This document shows, piece by piece, positions 43,274 to 53,400 of a DNA stretch of 64,000 bases; within the stretch, counting starts at the first letter, position 1; each line of letters opens with the position of its first letter. The translations under genes and the position numbers were made by a program. Source of the stretch: Jeotgalibacillus proteolyticus (GTDB taxonomy: Bacteria; Bacillota; Bacilli; Bacillales; Jeotgalibacillaceae); assembly GCF_002926065.1 (NCBI RefSeq), contig NZ_PREZ01000002.1, positions 1 through 64,000 of the forward strand, written 5' to 3'. The notes beneath the pieces are model-generated. The model made no database searches, had not been told where the DNA came from, and saw only the letters and a list, made by a program, of their open reading frames with translations.

Positions 43274-44941
43274 TTTTCCTTTGCTGTTAACATCCATTTT
43301 TAATGCTGCCGGTTTTTTAGGGAGTCCCGGCATTGTCATGACCTCACCAGTCAGAGCGACAATAAAACCGGCGCCGAGTTTTGGAATGAGTTCTCTTATC
43401 TGGATTGTGAAATTCTCCGGTCTGCCTAGAAGCGTGGCGTCATCAGATAGTGAATATTGTGTTTTTGCCATGCATATCGGCAGTTTTCCCCACCCTAATT
43501 GTTCAAATTGCTGCATTTGCTTTTCGGCTTTTGATGAAAAAACTGCCCCATTTGCACCGTAAACACCTTTTGCAATGGCATTAATTTTTTCACTGATTGT
43601 TGCTTCATAAGAATACAATGGTGTAAAGGAATGTCCGCCTTCAATGGCTTTTAAAACCTCTCCTGCCAGCTCTTTGCCTCCATCGCCGCCTTTTTCCCAT
43701 ACTTCTGTCAGGCCGTATGGAGCCTGATGCATATTACACCAGTTTTCAAGCAGTTCAATTTCCTTTTGGGTGTCTGTGTAAAATCGATTGATGGCAATGA
43801 CAAAAGGAAGCTTAAAGGACTGAATGGTCTCAATATGCTTTTTTAAATTTTCAAGACCGTTTTCAAGCGCCTCCAAATCTTCATTAATGAGACTGCCCTT
43901 CTCCTGTCCGCCGTGCATTTTTAACGCACGGATCGTTGCGACGATTACCACTGCGTCAGGACTCTTATCAATAACCTTTGATTTTATATTTAAAAACTTC
44001 TCCGCACCAAGATCAGCTCCAAATCCTGCTTCTGTAACAACGTAATCAGCAAGCTTAAGCGCCGTTTTTGTGGCCATTGCAGAATTGCAGCCATGAGCTA
44101 TATTTGCAAACGGACCTCCATGCACAAGTGCAGGCGTCTGTTCAATCGTCTGAACAAGATTTGGCTTCAACGCATCCTTTAAAAGAAGCGTCAGCGCTCC
44201 TCCTACCCCCAGATCGCCAACTGTTACAGGCTCTTTGCCATATGTGTAACCGACGACAATTCTTGAAAGCCTCGTTTTTAAATCATTCAGGTCTGAAGAA
44301 AGACAAAGTACAGCCATTATTTCGGATGCAACCGTTATATCAAAACCGTCTTCGCGGGGAACGCCCTGAACAGGTCCGCCAAGGCCGACAACAATATTTC
44401 TGAGAGCACGGTCATTAATGTCCATTACCCGTTTCCAGATCAATCTTCTTGGATCAATATTCAGCTCGTTCCCCTGATGAATATGGTTATCAATTAACGC
44501 TGAAAGCGCATTGTTAGCTGAAGTAATCGCATGGATATCTCCTGTAAAATGCAGATTGATTTCTTCCATAGGCAGCACTTGGGCATATCCTCCGCCTGCA
44601 GCTCCCCCTTTAACCCCCATTACCGGTCCAAGTGACGGCTCCCGCATCGCGATGATTGCATTTTTACCAAGCTTGCGCAGCGCGTCACCAAGCCCAACCG
44701 TAACAGTAGACTTTCCTTCGCCTGCAGCCGTGGGGTTTATCGCTGTCACCAGAATAAGTTTTCCATTCTGTGCCGTTTTCACCCGCTCGATTGCTTCAAA
44801 CGAAATCTTTGCTTTGTATTTCCCGTATTGCTCAATATCGTCATTCTTTAATCCAATTCCATTTGCGATTAATTCAATCGGCTGCATTGAGCTTTGCTGG
44901 GCAATTTCAATATCTGATGGTACAGTTTTCTTCGTAGTCAT
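43256..44941 (-). CDS. fhs: Formate-tetrahydrofolate ligase
   Basis: Makes 10-formyl-THF from formate, THF and ATP for purine and formyl-Met-tRNA synthesis. The 561-residue length is normal. The nucleotide-binding loop [20 protein letters not shown] (20 residues), [20 protein letters not shown] (20 residues), the monovalent-cation region and [20 protein letters not shown] (20 residues) identify the family. GGTGGAGGGACGTC precedes the ATG. It is a single-gene transcript. Confidence 0.97.
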   Translation of the reverse strand: MTTKKTVPSDIEIAQQSSMQPIELIANGIGLKNDDIEQYGKYKAKISFEAIERVKTAQNGKLILVTAINPTAAGEGKSTVTVGLGDALRKLGKNAIIAMREPSLGPVMGVKGGAAGGGYAQVLPMEEINLHFTGDIHAITSANNALSALIDNHIHQGNELNIDPRRLIWKRVMDINDRALRNIVVGLGGPVQGVPREDGFDITVASEIMAVLCLSSDLNDLKTRLSRIVVGYTYGKEPVTVGDLGVGGALTLLLKDALKPNLVQTIEQTPALVHGGPFANIAHGCNSAMATKTALKLADYVVTEAGFGADLGAEKFLNIKSKVIDKSPDAVVIVATIRALKMHGGQEKGSLINEDLEALENGLENLKKHIETIQSFKLPFVIAINRFYTDTQKEIELLENWCNMHQAPYGLTEVWEKGGDGGKELAGEVLKAIEGGHSFTPLYSYEATISEKINAIAKGVYGANGAVFSSKAEKQMQQFEQLGWGKLPICMAKTQYSLSDDATLLGRPENFTIQIRELIPKLGAGFIVALTGEVMTMPGLPKKPAALKMDVNSKGKAEGLF

Positions 44942-45013
44942 GACGTCCCTCCACCAATTATGTACTATGCTTTTATCATATCACGAAAAAAAATATTCAT
45001 ATGTCGTTTCCCG

Positions 45014-45691
45014 TTATTTTTTTGTCTGATAAACAAACAGGGTAAAAAAAGTTAACGCCTGCTTAAGCTGGTTCGAAAGACTCTTTTTATCCAGTGCTTC
45101 TGCTTTATCCTTATATACATGCACTTCATCGATATAAACCCATCCCATTTTTCTGCAAAGCCCCTGAAACTCCCATGGCATCATCGTATTGCAAATAGCA
45201 GGCTCTCCAAGCAGTCTGTCAAAGCTATTGCTTCTTGGACCCGCTGCCGGTCCCAAAATAGCGCAGAAAATCATTCCTCCAGGCTTTACCAGCCGATCGA
45301 TATGAGCCATCTCACGGTAAGGATCCTGCATCCATTCAAGGGAATTTACACATAAACAGGCATCAAACGAATGGGCTCGAAATAACAGCTGATCGAGGCT
45401 TCCCTCCATAAATTCCACACGGTTATTTTCATGTTTTTTTGCCAGCTGAATCATGTTAGATGATAAATCGGTGCCGGTTACGTGATAGCCTTCTTTTGCG
45501 ATTAGTGCGCTCCCGGTTCCATCTCCGCACCCAATGTCAAGGACCGTTGAAGGCTTCGCTAAATGTTTTCTGATGGTGGGCGCCACTGCTTTTCTGCTTC
45601 CTGAAGTCCACATAGTAAGGCTTTTATTATGCCAATCTTCTGCTCTTGCATTCCAATCTTCTTTAGCTTTTTTTACCCAGTCATGATGCAT
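45014..45691 (-). CDS. Class I SAM-dependent methyltransferase
   Basis: Small-molecule-type methyltransferase of 225 residues with motif I VLDIGCGDGTGSALI, motif II-like GTDLSSNMI, DACLCVNSLEWM (post-II) and LVKPGGMIF (motif III). UbiE/COQ5-like fold without a further diagnostic domain. The substrate is unknown. It is divergent from no obvious partner; a short gap separates it from fhs. Confidence 0.85.
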   Translation of the reverse strand: MHHDWVKKAKEDWNARAEDWHNKSLTMWTSGSRKAVAPTIRKHLAKPSTVLDIGCGDGTGSALIAKEGYHVTGTDLSSNMIQLAKKHENNRVEFMEGSLDQLLFRAHSFDACLCVNSLEWMQDPYREMAHIDRLVKPGGMIFCAILGPAAGPRSNSFDRLLGEPAICNTMMPWEFQGLCRKMGWVYIDEVHVYKDKAEALDKKSLSNQLKQALTFFTLFVYQTKK

Positions 45692-45734
45692 CTCTTTTCA
45701 CACCATCCTTAATTATATGATTAAAAACAGATAA

Positions 45735-45787
45735 AAAAACTGCGCCTCCTATTGTTTGATGGAACGAACAACGAAGGTGCAGTTTTT
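45735..45787 (-). terminator. Terminator of mntR
   Basis: AAAAACTGC-CCT and AGG-GCAGTTTTT arms, with a T run on the minus strand. Confidence 0.7.
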
Positions 45788-45806
45788 AAAGCAGCAGGTA
45801 TGTTTA

Positions 45807-46223
45807 TCATTCTTCTTTTTCCTGCAGCTGTCTTAGTTCTTCAATCAGCTCCGGTTTTTTTTCAAACAGCTGAACAAGATCACCGATGCGGTCAATTGAA
45901 TTCCAGCTCAGATGGTGTTCAATTCCTTCCACATCATTATAAATATTTTCATCCTTTACGCCTATAATCTGGAGAAATTGCTCTAAAAGCTCATGACGGT
46001 ATACTAGCCGTTTTCCGATTTTTGAGCCTTTTTTAGTCAGTACGAGTCCTCTATACTTTTCATAAACTAAATATTCATCTTTATCCAGCTTCTGGACCAT
46101 TTTTGTAACGGAGGAAGGGTGGACAGATAAAGCTTCCGCGATATCTGATACTCGGGCATACCCTTTATTATCAATCAGTAAATAAATTTGTTCAATGTAG
46201 TCCTCCATGCTTGGTGTTGGCAT
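45807..46223 (-). CDS. mntR: Manganese transport regulator MntR
   Basis: DtxR-family repressor of 138 residues that shuts off Mn(II) uptake genes when manganese is bound. A winged helix covers the first ~70 residues ([19 protein letters not shown] is the recognition region). Metal ligands known from B. subtilis are in place: Asp/Glu in [10 protein letters not shown], His in RHELLEQ, and the Glu/His set in [18 protein letters not shown] is spaced for the ATG at 46223, and that start gives the family's usual [10 protein letters not shown]-terminus. Confidence 0.95.
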   Translation of the reverse strand: MPTPSMEDYIEQIYLLIDNKGYARVSDIAEALSVHPSSVTKMVQKLDKDEYLVYEKYRGLVLTKKGSKIGKRLVYRHELLEQFLQIIGVKDENIYNDVEGIEHHLSWNSIDRIGDLVQLFEKKPELIEELRQLQEKEE

Positions 46224-46348
46224 GTGGGGTTCCTCCTCATTCATCTAAAAACAAAGACGTAATCATTAAAAAGTTTACTATAAGGAACTATGGGACACAA
46301 CTGAATCGAGGCTAAAATCCATTTGTTTTACGATTGCGGGTGAAACAT

Positions 46349-46406
46349 GAGTATAATTTCTCAGCAAAAAGCCTGTACGCGATGAGCAAAACGTACAGTT
46401 ATACTC
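46349..46406. other. Two-tier inverted repeat of unknown role
   Basis: Outer arms GAGTATAA (46349-46356) and TTATACTC (46399-46406); inner arms CTGTACG (46373-46379) and CGTACAG (46392-46398). On the 3' side the two arms are continuous (15 bases); on the 5' side they are separated by 16 bases. It lies upstream of the csp promoter and downstream of no transcript on the plus strand. Confidence 0.5.
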
Positions 46407-46473
46407 GCGTGATCAACTGAATTAATAAGGAACAAGCGTGTTAATAATTAATTGAAAATTCAATAACCGCTTG

Positions 46474-46503
46474 TTGACGACTTATTTCTTTGTGTTGTAT
46501 AGT
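46474..46503 (+). promoter_or_regulatory. Sigma-A promoter of the cold-shock gene
   Basis: -35 TTGACG (46474-46479) and -10 TATAGT (46498-46503), spacing 18. Transcription would begin near 46510, giving a leader of about 90 bases, as is usual for cold-shock mRNAs. Confidence 0.7.
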
Positions 46504-46602
46504 AAATACATCATCTATTGAATGTGCAGGTAACCAGACATTAGGTGAAAATAACTGAGCTTGAGCACGGAGCTGTGCTTTTTAGTTGTAGGGGGATGTT
46601 AC

Positions 46603-46803
46603 ATGCAAAATGGCAAAGTAAAGTGGTTCAACAATGAAAAAGGATACGGTTTTCTGGAGGTTGATGGTGGAGAAGATGTGTTTGTCCACTTCACAGCAGT
46701 CCAGGGAGACGGCTATAAAACACTCGAAGAAGGCCAGGAAGTATCGTTTGACATCGTTGAAGGCAACCGTGGACCTCAAGCTGCAAATGTTGTTAAATTA
46801 TAA
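46603..46803 (+). CDS. Cold-shock protein (CspA/CspB/CspD family)
   Basis: Single OB-fold RNA chaperone of 66 residues. RNP1 reads KGYGFLEV and RNP2 VFVHFTAV, with [12 protein letters not shown] at the N-terminus. It melts mRNA secondary structure at low temperature and during growth. Which of the paralogues (CspB, CspC, CspD) it corresponds to cannot be settled. The ATG at 46603 has GGGGGATG upstream; a longer frame is an artefact of the leader. It has a terminator at 46821. Confidence 0.95.
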   Translation: MQNGKVKWFNNEKGYGFLEVDGGEDVFVHFTAVQGDGYKTLEEGQEVSFDIVEGNRGPQAANVVKL

Positions 46804-46820
46804 TAATCTTTCCTTATAAA

Positions 46821-46847
46821 AAGCTGACGCTAAATAGGCGCCAGCTT
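46821..46847. terminator. Bidirectional terminator
   Basis: AAGCTG-CGC and GCG-CAGCTT arms, followed by CTTTGT on the plus strand and TTTTTATAAGG on the minus strand. It separates csp from the convergent zinc-finger gene. Confidence 0.8.
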
Positions 46848-46854
46848 CTTTGTA

Positions 46855-47031
46855 TTAGGACAGATATTTTCCGTAGTTGATAATTTGTTCGCCAACTGTA
46901 CATTCCTTTATACAAAAACGGTGGGCTCTTGTCTTTCCTCTTTCTAATCGGAGCTGTTTTTTTACCATACATTCACGGCAGTATGTGTTAACCAGCTCTT
47001 CGACTTCATTTATTACCTTTTTTCTTTCCAT
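46855..47031 (-). CDS. Small zinc-finger protein (YpeQ-like)
   Basis: A 58-residue basic protein with two cysteine pairs, YCRECM near residue 18-23 and FCIKEC near residue 42-47, consistent with a small zinc ribbon. AAAGGAG lies 11 bases before the ATG. B. subtilis has the similar YpeQ in the same neighbourhood (ypeQ-ypeP-ypdQ), which supports the call. It is probably transcribed after the RNase H-like gene upstream. The function is unknown. Confidence 0.75.
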   Translation of the reverse strand: MERKKVINEVEELVNTYCRECMVKKQLRLERGKTRAHRFCIKECTVGEQIINYGKYLS

Positions 47032-47056
47032 CCAGCTGCAGCTCCTTTCAAAAGAT

Positions 47057-47710
47057 TTATATTTCTGTTTTGCTTTGGACAGCTACTCCCTCTAATGCCT
47101 GGGAAGCAAGCTTATCCGCTTCTTTATTATCGTTTCTTCTTACCGCTTTTAAATCCAATTTTAATTTATTCCGTTCGCTGAGTGCTTCAATTTTATCGAT
47201 CCACTTATTAAGCTGCTCCTCGTAACACGGCCATTCACCTGTTACCTGATTAACTACTACAAGAGAGTCTCCGGTGATTTTTATGTTCTGGCTTGAGACA
47301 CCGAGTTCATCTACCAGCTGCATTCCTTTATAAAGGGCCGCATATTCAGCTTCATTGTTGGAAGATAAATGGTTCAGGAGTGCATTTTCCCTGACCCTGT
47401 AAGTTTTGCCTGCTTCCTGGTAGGTCAGTATAACGCCAATTCCTGATTGGGACGTTTGAGGATTAAAGCTTCCGTCAAAATGGATTTGGAGATTTGTTTT
47501 CTGTTCCTCTGCTTTTGTCAGCAGCTTTTTGTATTCTTTTAATGTCCATGTCTGACCCATATCGTCTTCTATTTTCAGTTCCTTCATTCTTCCGGTTTTC
47601 TCTATATCCTGGATCATCTTCAGTGAAATATGCTCCGGCATCCAGTCAGAGGAAAAAGAAACAGAAGGAAGAGCAGGATGTTTGTATTGAAAGTGAAGGC
47701 GCACGTCCAA
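47057..47710 (-). CDS. RNase H-like protein with N-terminal extension (YpeP-like)
   Basis: A 217-residue protein. Residues 1-70 form an extension of unknown role; residues 75-210 form an RNase H fold. The acidic active-site set is present: D in QIHFDGSFN, E in NNEAEYAAL, D in KITGDSLVV and D in RRNDNKEADKLAS. RNase HI homologues cleave RNA in RNA-DNA hybrids. It starts at TTG with AAGGAGG upstream. It is divergent from a second RNase H-like gene 100 bases away. Confidence 0.86.
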   Translation of the reverse strand: MDVRLHFQYKHPALPSVSFSSDWMPEHISLKMIQDIEKTGRMKELKIEDDMGQTWTLKEYKKLLTKAEEQKTNLQIHFDGSFNPQTSQSGIGVILTYQEAGKTYRVRENALLNHLSSNNEAEYAALYKGMQLVDELGVSSQNIKITGDSLVVVNQVTGEWPCYEEQLNKWIDKIEALSERNKLKLDLKAVRRNDNKEADKLASQALEGVAVQSKTEI

Positions 47711-47809
47711 AAAAAAACCTCCTTGTCAGGTTACTATTCACTCATTTTACTCTTATATTGTACCCAAGTGCAAGTTAGGCTATAATTGGTTTTTAAAGGA
47801 GGGCTTGTT

Positions 47810-48199
47810 TTGATTGAACTATTTATTGATGGCGCCAGTGCCGGCAGCCCCGGTAAAAGCGGAGCAGGCGTTTTTATAAAAAATGGTCAAAATTCGCAAA
47901 AGCACTCTATCCCATTGGGAAACTTAACAAACCACGAAGCAGAATACGAAGCACTGATCCATGGACTTACGCTTTGTCTGCCCCTAAAGGATCAAATTAT
48001 TTCATGCAAAACTGATTCCCAGGCGGTGATCGGTGCAGTTGAAAAAAGGTATATCAGAAATAAACAATATGCTCATTATCTTGAAAAAATGATCCCGCTG
48101 CTTGATCAATATGAATTATTTTTCATTAAATGGATTTCAAGCAAGGAAAATAAAGTGGCCGATGAGCTTGCCAGAAAAGCTATCAGGTCAAAAAAATAA
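47810..48199 (+). CDS. RNase HI-like protein (YpdQ-like)
   Basis: Compact RNase H domain of 129 residues. Active-site residues are D in LFIDGASAGS, E in NHEAEYEAL, D in SCKTDSQAV and D in ENKVADELA. The long frame begins at 47786, but AAAGGAGGG is placed for TTG at 47810, which gives the usual IELFIDG start. Its stop codon lies inside a 30-bp palindromic terminator shared with the convergent gene. Confidence 0.87.
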   Translation: MIELFIDGASAGSPGKSGAGVFIKNGQNSQKHSIPLGNLTNHEAEYEALIHGLTLCLPLKDQIISCKTDSQAVIGAVEKRYIRNKQYAHYLEKMIPLLDQYELFFIKWISSKENKVADELARKAIRSKK

Positions 48200-48224
48200 G
48201 CCCCACCAATTGGTGGGGCTTATT
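48195..48224. terminator. Perfect 30-bp palindromic bidirectional terminator
   Basis: Fifteen-base arms AATAAGCCCCACCAA and TTGGTGGGGCTTATT abut with no spacer. The structure includes the stop codon of the plus-strand RNase H gene (48197-48199) and touches that of the minus-strand gene (48224). Confidence 0.92.
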
Positions 48225-48490
48225 TAAATTGGAATTCCTTTTTTTCTGAAATGACTCATTACTTTCGTACGTGTTGTCAGCTTAGATTGAACAATTTCTT
48301 CTAAGACCGACATATAAAAGCCTGAGTCGAAGCGCTGCTGGAGTTTAAGCGTTACTTCAATTGCAACCTGAACGAGCTGATCAGGGGCATCTGTGTATTT
48401 TCTGCCAAAATAGATAAAGCCAATCGCTTCATCGTTCAGCTTAAAGCCCTTTGTTTCCAGATCAGCTAAAAAATCTTCAAGCGATTTCAT
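48224..48490 (-). CDS. Conserved small protein (DUF6123-like), unknown function
   Basis: An 88-residue helical protein starting MKSLEDFLADLETKGFKLND, with FGRKYTDAPDQLVQVAIEV and a basic end SHFRKKGIP. It has no signal or metal motif. The ATG at 48490 overlaps the exonuclease stop (ATGA), with GGGGAAAGA upstream, so it is the last gene of the dynA operon. The DUF number is from memory and should be treated as tentative. Confidence 0.72.
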   Translation of the reverse strand: MKSLEDFLADLETKGFKLNDEAIGFIYFGRKYTDAPDQLVQVAIEVTLKLQQRFDSGFYMSVLEEIVQSKLTTRTKVMSHFRKKGIPI

Positions 48491-49380
48491 ATTCTTTCCC
48501 CTGTAAATGCCTGATAGGAAGCAAGAAAACGATGGACAGTTTTTAATTCGTGGTGATCCACTATTTCGCCTGCTGCAGAAGGTACACCTGACCATTCGTT
48601 ATAATAAAGCTCCGGCAGCGGCACCTCACAATGAATGGCTGCAAGCTTTCTTGATAAATGAAGCATGTCAAGATCTGCTTCAATTTTCTTTTTTTGTCCA
48701 GGTGTAAGAAGATGAAGATTTTCTAAAATCCCCTCAATAGACTCATGCTCCCGTATAAGCTTAAATGCTGTTTTTTCACCGATGCCTTTTACTCCGGGAT
48801 ACCCATCGCTTGTGTCTCCCATTAAGCCTTTCACATCGATAAACTGAGCAGGCGTAATGCCATATTCCTCCTGAAACCGGGAATGAGTGAAGCGGTCATA
48901 CTCCCCGTAGCCCTTTTTGACAAGCCAGATTTCCACATGGTCTGTCAGCAGCTGAAGAAGATCTTTGTCTCCACTGACAATACTTACTTTCGTCTCAGAA
49001 TTGGCAACTTTTGCAATTGTTCCGATACAGTCATCAGCTTCATAGCCCTTTACCCCTATGTTTGCAAAGGAAAAATGGGTGGCAATTTCCTTTACAAGAT
49101 CAAACTGAGGGATCAGCTCCAATGGGGCCTCCTGCCGGTTTGCTTTATATTCAGTATAGACTTCATTGCGAAAAGTTTTTTGGCCCATATCCCAGCAAAC
49201 TGCTACATGAGTAGGTTTAACTTGTTCGATAGCAGTAAGTGAATGCCTTAAAAAACCTTGAATGGCATTTGTCGGATTTCCGTGGCGGTTAACCATAAAT
49301 TGATTGGATATAGCTGTAGCAAAAAATGAACGAAATAATAATGCCATCCCGTCAATTAATAAAACATGTTTCTGGTGCAT
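48487..49380 (-). CDS. ypcP: 5'-3' exonuclease (YpcP, PolI 5'-nuclease-like)
   Basis: Stand-alone flap/5'-3' exonuclease of 297 residues, related to the N-terminal nuclease domain of DNA polymerase I. Metal ligands are visible in LLIDGMALLFRSFFA, HVAVCWD, YEADDCIG, SIVSGDKDLLQLL and VKGLMGDTSDGYPGVKGIG (19 residues; H3TH region). It helps RNA-primer removal and repair, overlapping with PolA. It is the fourth gene of the dynA operon. Confidence 0.94.
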   Translation of the reverse strand: MHQKHVLLIDGMALLFRSFFATAISNQFMVNRHGNPTNAIQGFLRHSLTAIEQVKPTHVAVCWDMGQKTFRNEVYTEYKANRQEAPLELIPQFDLVKEIATHFSFANIGVKGYEADDCIGTIAKVANSETKVSIVSGDKDLLQLLTDHVEIWLVKKGYGEYDRFTHSRFQEEYGITPAQFIDVKGLMGDTSDGYPGVKGIGEKTAFKLIREHESIEGILENLHLLTPGQKKKIEADLDMLHLSRKLAAIHCEVPLPELYYNEWSGVPSAAGEIVDHHELKTVHRFLASYQAFTGERI

Positions 49381-49400
49381 ATCTTACTCCCTTCCATCTA

Positions 49401-50249
49401 TTATTTCTCAAAATGCGTTGAATCGCCGAGCTCGATTTCATTTTCATCATACGAAACCCAGTCGCTGTAACTCCCGGGGTACAATTTAACATTTTTAAAG
49501 CCTGCCTGCTTCAATGCAATAATATTTGGTGTGGCTGTCACACCGCTGCCGCAATAGACAACGATTGGCCGGTCCTTCTCCCACTCACTGAACCGGTTTG
49601 CCTGTTCTTCATCTTTAAGAAAGAACCCTTTAGACACACCATCCATCCAGTCCCGGTGGATCGCGCCCGGAATATGCCCCGCTACTCTGTCAATCGGCTC
49701 ATGCTGTCCTATATACCTGTCATAGGAGCGGGAATCGATTAAAAGCGAAGCGGTTTTTCCATTTATGATTTGTTTAATTTCATCAATATCAGCTTTCATT
49801 TCCGGCCGGGTCTGTGCTTTAAAATTACCACGCTGTTTTGTTTTAACTTCTTTTTCTACCGGAAATCCCTGTGCTGTCCACTCTTTAAAGCCTCCATTTA
49901 AAATAAAGACCTTGTCATGACCATAATAATTTAAAAGCCACCAAAAGCGGGAAGCAAATGCTGCTTCTCCTCCATCGTAGACCACTACTGCAGAGGAATT
50001 CGAAATACCAGCTGATTCGAGTTTTTCGATAAAATCCTTCTCTGCCGGGAGTGGATGCCGGCCTCCGTGCTCTTTAACTTCTCCGGATAAATCTTCATTT
50101 AAATCAAAATAAACAGCTCCAGGGATATGGCTTTCTTCATACAATTTCCTCCCCTGTTTAGGCTCCTGAAGTGAAAAACGGCAGTCAATAATAGACAGGT
50201 CTTCTGACATATTTTCTATTAACCAGGCAGATGAAACGGTTACGTTCAT
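49401..50249 (-). CDS. Sulfurtransferase with two rhodanese domains
   Basis: A 282-residue tandem rhodanese protein of the thiosulfate/3-mercaptopyruvate sulfurtransferase type. Domain 1 (about 1-130) lacks a catalytic cysteine; domain 2 has the active-site loop VVYCGSGVTATPNI, whose CGSGVTA form is typical of mercaptopyruvate sulfurtransferases. It would move sulfane sulfur in the cytosol. AGAGGGGGAA precedes the ATG, which overlaps the upstream stop by four bases. Confidence 0.92.
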   Translation of the reverse strand: MNVTVSSAWLIENMSEDLSIIDCRFSLQEPKQGRKLYEESHIPGAVYFDLNEDLSGEVKEHGGRHPLPAEKDFIEKLESAGISNSSAVVVYDGGEAAFASRFWWLLNYYGHDKVFILNGGFKEWTAQGFPVEKEVKTKQRGNFKAQTRPEMKADIDEIKQIINGKTASLLIDSRSYDRYIGQHEPIDRVAGHIPGAIHRDWMDGVSKGFFLKDEEQANRFSEWEKDRPIVVYCGSGVTATPNIIALKQAGFKNVKLYPGSYSDWVSYDENEIELGDSTHFEK

Positions 50250-50434
50250 GATAATTCCCCCTCTTTCTGCTTTTTCATCAATTCTTTTATATGCGGTTTT
50301 GGTTCCCAGCAGCTGAATTTATACTCAGGTTTGGTTTCATAGCCGAGACGGCTGCAGCGATAAAGCATACCGCTCTCTTTTTTGTCCGCTTCAAAATGAA
50401 TGCAGGTAGCACAGGCGTGGAAGTCTTTCCCCAT
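50246..50434 (-). CDS. Small cysteine-containing protein of the dynA operon
   Basis: A 62-residue protein with CATCIHFEAD, a third cysteine in LYRCSRLGYE and a fourth in FSCWEPKPH, a spacing suited to zinc or an iron-sulfur cluster. It overlaps dynA by one base and the sulfurtransferase gene by four. The function is unknown; a metal-binding accessory protein is a reasonable guess from the cysteine pattern alone. Confidence 0.82.
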   Translation of the reverse strand: MGKDFHACATCIHFEADKKESGMLYRCSRLGYETKPEYKFSCWEPKPHIKELMKKQKEGELS

Positions 50435-53400
50435 TAAAGAGCGCTCCTCTGTTCAATAGCCTCATAAGCTTTTTGCCAGTGTTCAACAACTTCATGGGAG
50501 CTAAAGCTTACCATTTGGCTGTCTATTTGTTCAATCAAATCTTCCATCCATCTAGTATACAGTTCTTTTCCCTCAGTAGAAAGCATCAGAATCATCCAGT
50601 CTTTCAATCTTTTCTGTTCCTCTGATAGGAACGTCTGTGCCTGAATTTTTAATCGCTCCTGGAGGGCATCTCTCATAAATCTCTTTTCGTTTTTTTCAAA
50701 AAAGGATCGTGTATTTTTAAACAATGATAATTCTTTTTTATAATCTGAAGCACTCTCGTTTTCAAACCATGGTGAAAACGAAAGGATGTCCAGGTTAGGA
50801 AGTTTTATTGGTGGCATAAGCCCATCAGGTATTAACGATTCAAGCGAATGCCATTCAGACTTAAGCTGTTCTGTAAGCTGTTTTTCGATATGCTGAATCA
50901 GCCGGTGGTTTACAACACGGAGCTCCTGAGCAAAATCAAAGCCAAGCATCGTAAGAAGATTTGATAGTGCTTCTTTTAACGCCTTGCCGGAGGTTTGGTC
51001 CGTAAACAGCGAGGGATGAAAAGACTCTTTAAAGAAATCTGAAAATCGGTAAAATACCCGCTGCTCCATATAAATCATTAATTCCTTCATTTCCTGCTCT
51101 ATACGTGCTTCAACAGTTGTAAAGGAAGGATTTGCGAAGTGTGCAGAAAGATAGTTTCGTGCTTTTGCCAGCTTAACTTTAGTTTGTTCCTTTACCTCTT
51201 CATTTTGAGACGCGGTTTTTATCAAAGTCTCAATCCGCTTCACTGCAGCTGCATATTCAAAATGAGCAGTACGCAGCGCCATCCCCTGCAGGTCATCCTT
51301 CAAAAACTGATGAAACGACCGTTCAAATGGCCTGATGCCCGATGCTTTTATGTCATTAGGATCCTGACTAAGTGCCTGCAGGCTTGAAACACCAAATAAA
51401 CGAGGCGAACGGATACCAAAAATAACGAGCTGTTCTTTGACATAGGTTAGGACTTGCCTTTTTTCTTCCTCATCATGCGCCAGATCCACTGCGTTTACGA
51501 CAAAGAACATTTTATCCATTTCAAAGCTGTCTTTTACTCTTCCAAGCTGAATAAGAAATTCACGGTCTGCCCTGGCAAATGCATGATTATAGTAAGTTAA
51601 AAATAGAACAGCATCAGCACTTCTTATATAATCAAACGATACATCTGTATGACGTGCATTTATCGAGTCCGCACCCGGTGTATCCACGATTGAAACCCCA
51701 AGCTCAGCAAGTCTTGAAGAGAGAAAATAATCAATTGCTTCTACAAAGCAGGATTGCTCTTCTTTAGCCACAAAGCCCTCAAATTCAGCTTCATCTACCG
51801 TTAATTCTTCGCCAAGATGAGAGGAATAATTTGACCATCCTTTTTTAAATGCATGAAGGAAGCTCTTCTTTGCTTCCATACCTGAACGGGTGACAGCAGC
51901 AGCCTGGTCAACCAGCTCATAAGCCTCTTCAAGAGAGGATGGATGGAAGTCAAGCTCCTTAAAAATATGTGTTAAATCACTCAGTAAATTCTCCCTGCTT
52001 TTAAAATACACCCTGACTGTTCCGTCCTGATCCTCACCTGTTGGCGGTTTTATCCGGTTTATGGATGCTGTAGTCGGATTAGGAGAAACAGGTAGAACTT
52101 TTTTTCCAAGCAAGGCATTGGCAAAAGAAGATTTTCCTGCACTGAATGCACCAAATAAAGCAATTGTAAAATTTTTAGATTGAAGCTTATTGATTCTCTG
52201 CAAAAGATACTCTCTCTGACGGGCAAAGCCTTCGACTGATTCAAGCTCCTCTACAGCGACTTCTAGATTATGGATGACTTCTTTTTCCCTGATTTTTTCT
52301 GGGTTAACCTGCTCTATAGATGAACTTTTTTCAGGAATTTTTTCACTTTCCCCTTTAGCTTCTGTCAGTGAATCGATTTCGTTAATTTTTTTAATTGTTT
52401 TCTCGCTTGCTGCCCACTCCTCCTCCCAGCTTTGCAGGGCTTTCGCTCCATCATCCTGAAGCGGTTTTGTAAGCTCCTCAAGCTGGTGCTCAACTTGTTT
52501 AATCGACCGGAGTGCATTTGCTTTTTGATGAAGGGAATTCCATTTTGACTGAGCGTGATGCGTATATTCTTCTATTTCGTTTTGAATTTCCTCAATCAGC
52601 TTCTCTTTCATCCCGTCCATTAACCGTTTCGCTGAAAATCGAAGGGTTTTGGCTAAATCCTCACAATAATTAAGGACAGATTGTCCATTTACCTCAGCTC
52701 CAGGCTTAATATGGGATACGGCAAGCTGTCGGTCTACTGGGATCGTAAGGCTTTCGATTTCCTCTGACCAGGATGCACCGGAAGCCCCCGCTTCTTTTAA
52801 TGCAGTGTAGCAGCCGTTTTTAATCTGCCACAGCAGCTGCTGTTTGACAATTTCTTCAAGACTGCGAATAAAATCGTCCGTTCTTGCTGATCGCTCTGCC
52901 TCTGTTTTTTTCGCAGAGAAAAAAACACCAACCTTGTAAGAAGGATCATTTGCTTCAAGAAAGAGCTTGGCCTTTTCACGAATCTCTGCCGGCATTAAAT
53001 AAGCTGCACGAAGAATTTCATCCCGCTTATGGTCAAATGAGCTCTCCCACTGATCAAGTGAATACACAGCGTTTTCTTCTTCGAGCTCCTTTTCCTGCAT
53101 AAATACCTGATCCGGGTTAGTCAATTCCTCCTGAGTAAGCAGATCTTCATATGTATCAATCATTTCCTCCAATTCTTCCTCTAAATAATTTCTGTGCTCT
53201 TCTTTTATTATTTCAAGGGAGGTTTTGGCTGTCTCAAGGATTGTTTCTTCGCGGTTGTCCATCATGCCTTCAACAAAAGCTTTAATTTTTTGAAGATCAT
53301 TAAATGGGTGATCAGGTTTTTTTAATGTAGTGTAATAGGTCGAGAGCGGCGAAGCCTCCCAGGCAGCAAACGCCTGTTCAGTTGACTGCTTAAATACAGG

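Larger units (their letters stand above)
46224..46602. other. Long non-coding gap: structured element plus cold-shock promoter and leader
   Basis: No gene is seen. The stretch holds a two-tier hairpin (46349-46406), a sigma-A promoter (46474-46503) and a ~100-base 5' untranslated region for the cold-shock gene, containing a GAGCAC/GTGCT hairpin with TTTTTAG just before the ribosome-binding site. Confidence 0.6.
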
